64,000 bases of DNA from Dyadobacter sp. UC 10 (GTDB lineage Bacteria > Bacteroidota > Bacteroidia > Cytophagales > Spirosomataceae): the NCBI RefSeq assembly GCF_008369915.1, contig NZ_VSRN01000001.1, positions 434,001 through 498,000 of the forward strand. The letters run 5' to 3'. Shown here one piece after another: positions 62,928-64,000 of this stretch. The notes beneath the pieces are model-generated. The model was given only the letters and a program-made list of their open reading frames with translations. It was not told where the DNA came from and did not search any database. The position numbers were made by a program, and so were the translations under genes. The stretch's first letter is position 1; each line of letters begins with the position of its first letter.

Positions 62928-64000
62928 ATGAACAGCGATACATCCAAAGACTCCGGGATTAAAGTTTCGTCTGAAACGGGGACGCTTAGACGGCTTCTTA
63001 TTCACAGCCCGGACAGGGGATTAGGCAAGGTTGTGCCCAGCAAAGCGCAGGACTGGCTTTTTGAGGATATTGTCCACCTCGATACCATGCGACGCGGAGA
63101 ATATGATTATTATGTAAAATTGCTGCTCTACTTTCTCGATCCGGCGAAGATCAAAGGGAGACTTGCCGAAATTGACAGCGACATAAGCAGATCGTTTTTC
63201 ATACCGGGTTCGGAGAATTACTTTGACTCGGATTGCGTCGTTGATATTCAAAAACTGCTTGGCGAAATCCTGCAAGACAGCAATACCCGCATTAAACTGA
63301 CAGCCGCCATTTGCGGGATTGAGAAGTGCTCGTTCCAAATCCAGGAAGAACTTAACTCCCATGACCCGCACGAACTGGCGCGGATATTCATTTCCGGCTC
63401 ATGCCCTGACAAAAGAATGCTCTTCGCCCCGCTGCCGAACCTGATTTTTATGCGGGATATCGGAATAGTGATAAACCAACATATTTTACTCAACAAACCG
63501 GCCAAAGCAGCGAGAACGCGCGAGTCGATACTTGCACAGTTCGTGTTTTTTTATCATCCCATGTTTGCCGGAATCAGGCAAAACCTGATTGAAATCCCGG
63601 ATAATGAGAACCATTTTCTGCTTCCGGATGATGAAAAAGCCAGCGACTATCATCGTTGCACGCTCGAAGGCGGCGATGTTATGACCGTCGCGCCAAATCA
63701 TTTACTGATTGGTTGCAGCGAAAGAACCAGCATTTATGCAGCGCAGCAGGTGATGAAAATACTCTTTGAAAAGGACATTGTTGAAAAGATCACAATTATC
63801 AAAATCCCCAAGAAAAGGGATTACATGCATATTGACACAATTTTTACGCAGGTAAAAAAGAATGTTTGGGTACTGCTGGGCTCGCTCGCCAGGCTGGGTG
63901 ACGAGGCGCGTAAAAAAGATGCATTGCATTTTTTCGCCCCGGCAGACGTAAATAAAGAATTCAGAATATTGCAGTTTGTAAAAGGAAACGAGCAGCTGCC
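62928..64000 (+). CDS. arginine deiminase / amidinotransferase family protein, C-terminus cut by window edge
   Basis: From the ATG at 62928 the frame stays open to the window end, giving 357 residues. Family motifs are FMRDIG (Arg176-Asp177), LEGGDVM (Glu247-Gly-Gly-Asp250) and YMHIDTIF (His301-x-Asp303), the guanidine-binding and catalytic residues of arginine deiminases; the catalytic Cys near the C-terminus lies outside. ADI hydrolyses arginine to citrulline and ammonia. Substrate identity is probable, not proven. Confidence 0.85.
   Translation, partial: MNSDTSKDSGIKVSSETGTLRRLLIHSPDRGLGKVVPSKAQDWLFEDIVHLDTMRRGEYDYYVKLLLYFLDPAKIKGRLAEIDSDISRSFFIPGSENYFDSDCVVDIQKLLGEILQDSNTRIKLTAAICGIEKCSFQIQEELNSHDPHELARIFISGSCPDKRMLFAPLPNLIFMRDIGIVINQHILLNKPAKAARTRESILAQFVFFYHPMFAGIRQNLIEIPDNENHFLLPDDEKASDYHRCTLEGGDVMTVAPNHLLIGCSERTSIYAAQQVMKILFEKDIVEKITIIKIPKKRDYMHIDTIFTQVKKNVWVLLGSLARLGDEARKKDALHFFAPADVNKEFRILQFVKGNEQL

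Noticed and set aside
1..64000. CRISPR arrays, insertion sequences, prophage or integrated elements
   Set aside because: No regular spaced repeats, transposase, integrase or phage structural genes were found; the only mobile-type genes are the toxin-antitoxin pair.

Overview
The window reads as chromosomal DNA of a Bacteroidota bacterium of the order Cytophagales, most likely Dyadobacter or a close relative in the Spirosomaceae. The evidence is promoters of the Bacteroidota type (-7 box TAnnTTTG) ahead of many genes, few Shine-Dalgarno sequences, a type IX secretion sorting domain, several lipoproteins, and a DarA-type gene block like those behind flexirubin-type lipids. The genus is inference from gene content. 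No rRNA, CRISPR array, insertion sequence or prophage was seen; there is one tRNA.

Layout. 1-8 kb: an oxidoreductase fragment, a large exported glycosidase-like protein, a GntR regulator with an Fsr-type efflux pump sharing a duplicated operator, a TauE/SafE permease, a membrane protein, and an ArsR/SRPBCC pair. 8-23 kb: mostly single genes: an HD hydrolase resembling small alarmone hydrolases, lipoproteins, tRNA-Val, an Atg22-like MFS transporter, a T9SS cargo protein, a YyaL-type protein, a vanadium-haloperoxidase-like lipoprotein, a DUF819 permease, a PhnP-like hydrolase with a response regulator. 23-39 kb: housekeeping genes (pheT, a ZapA pair, rny, a ChlI-like AAA+ ATPase, recA, an aminopeptidase, dnaA) and both methylmalonyl-CoA mutase subunits. 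39.3-53.7 kb: fifteen minus-strand genes plus a divergent phosphopantetheinyl transferase, holding a resorcinol-type lipid biosynthesis block. 53.8-57.4 kb: a PIG-L deacetylase and a VWA protein. 57.4-62.7 kb: a minus-strand Fe-S assembly run (sufC, sufD, sufS, then sufE, a DUF59 gene and a bacilliredoxin) carrying a RelE/ParE-type toxin-antitoxin pair and lacking sufB. The right edge cuts an arginine-deiminase-family gene.

How the genes may work together. In the biosynthetic block, the ACP (activated by the adjacent PPTase), the KAS II-like and FabH/DarB-like ketosynthases and DarA could build and cyclise two beta-ketoacyl chains into a resorcinol; the methyltransferase could decorate it; the BtrH-like enzyme, the CoA-ligase-like enzyme and the membrane-anchored C45 enzyme could attach or remove acyl groups; the ABC-2 transporter could export it. 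No ketoreductase, dehydratase, ammonia-lyase or glycosyltransferase gene is present, so this is either half of a flexirubin pathway or a distinct product.

The most unusual non-coding signal is a set of terminator-like stem-loops placed between a TAnnTTTR promoter box and the start codon of recA, pheT, the Atg22-like MFS gene and the aminopeptidase gene; three share an AAGCGG...CCGCTT stem. The recA and aminopeptidase examples lie in one divergent gap with no upstream gene to terminate.
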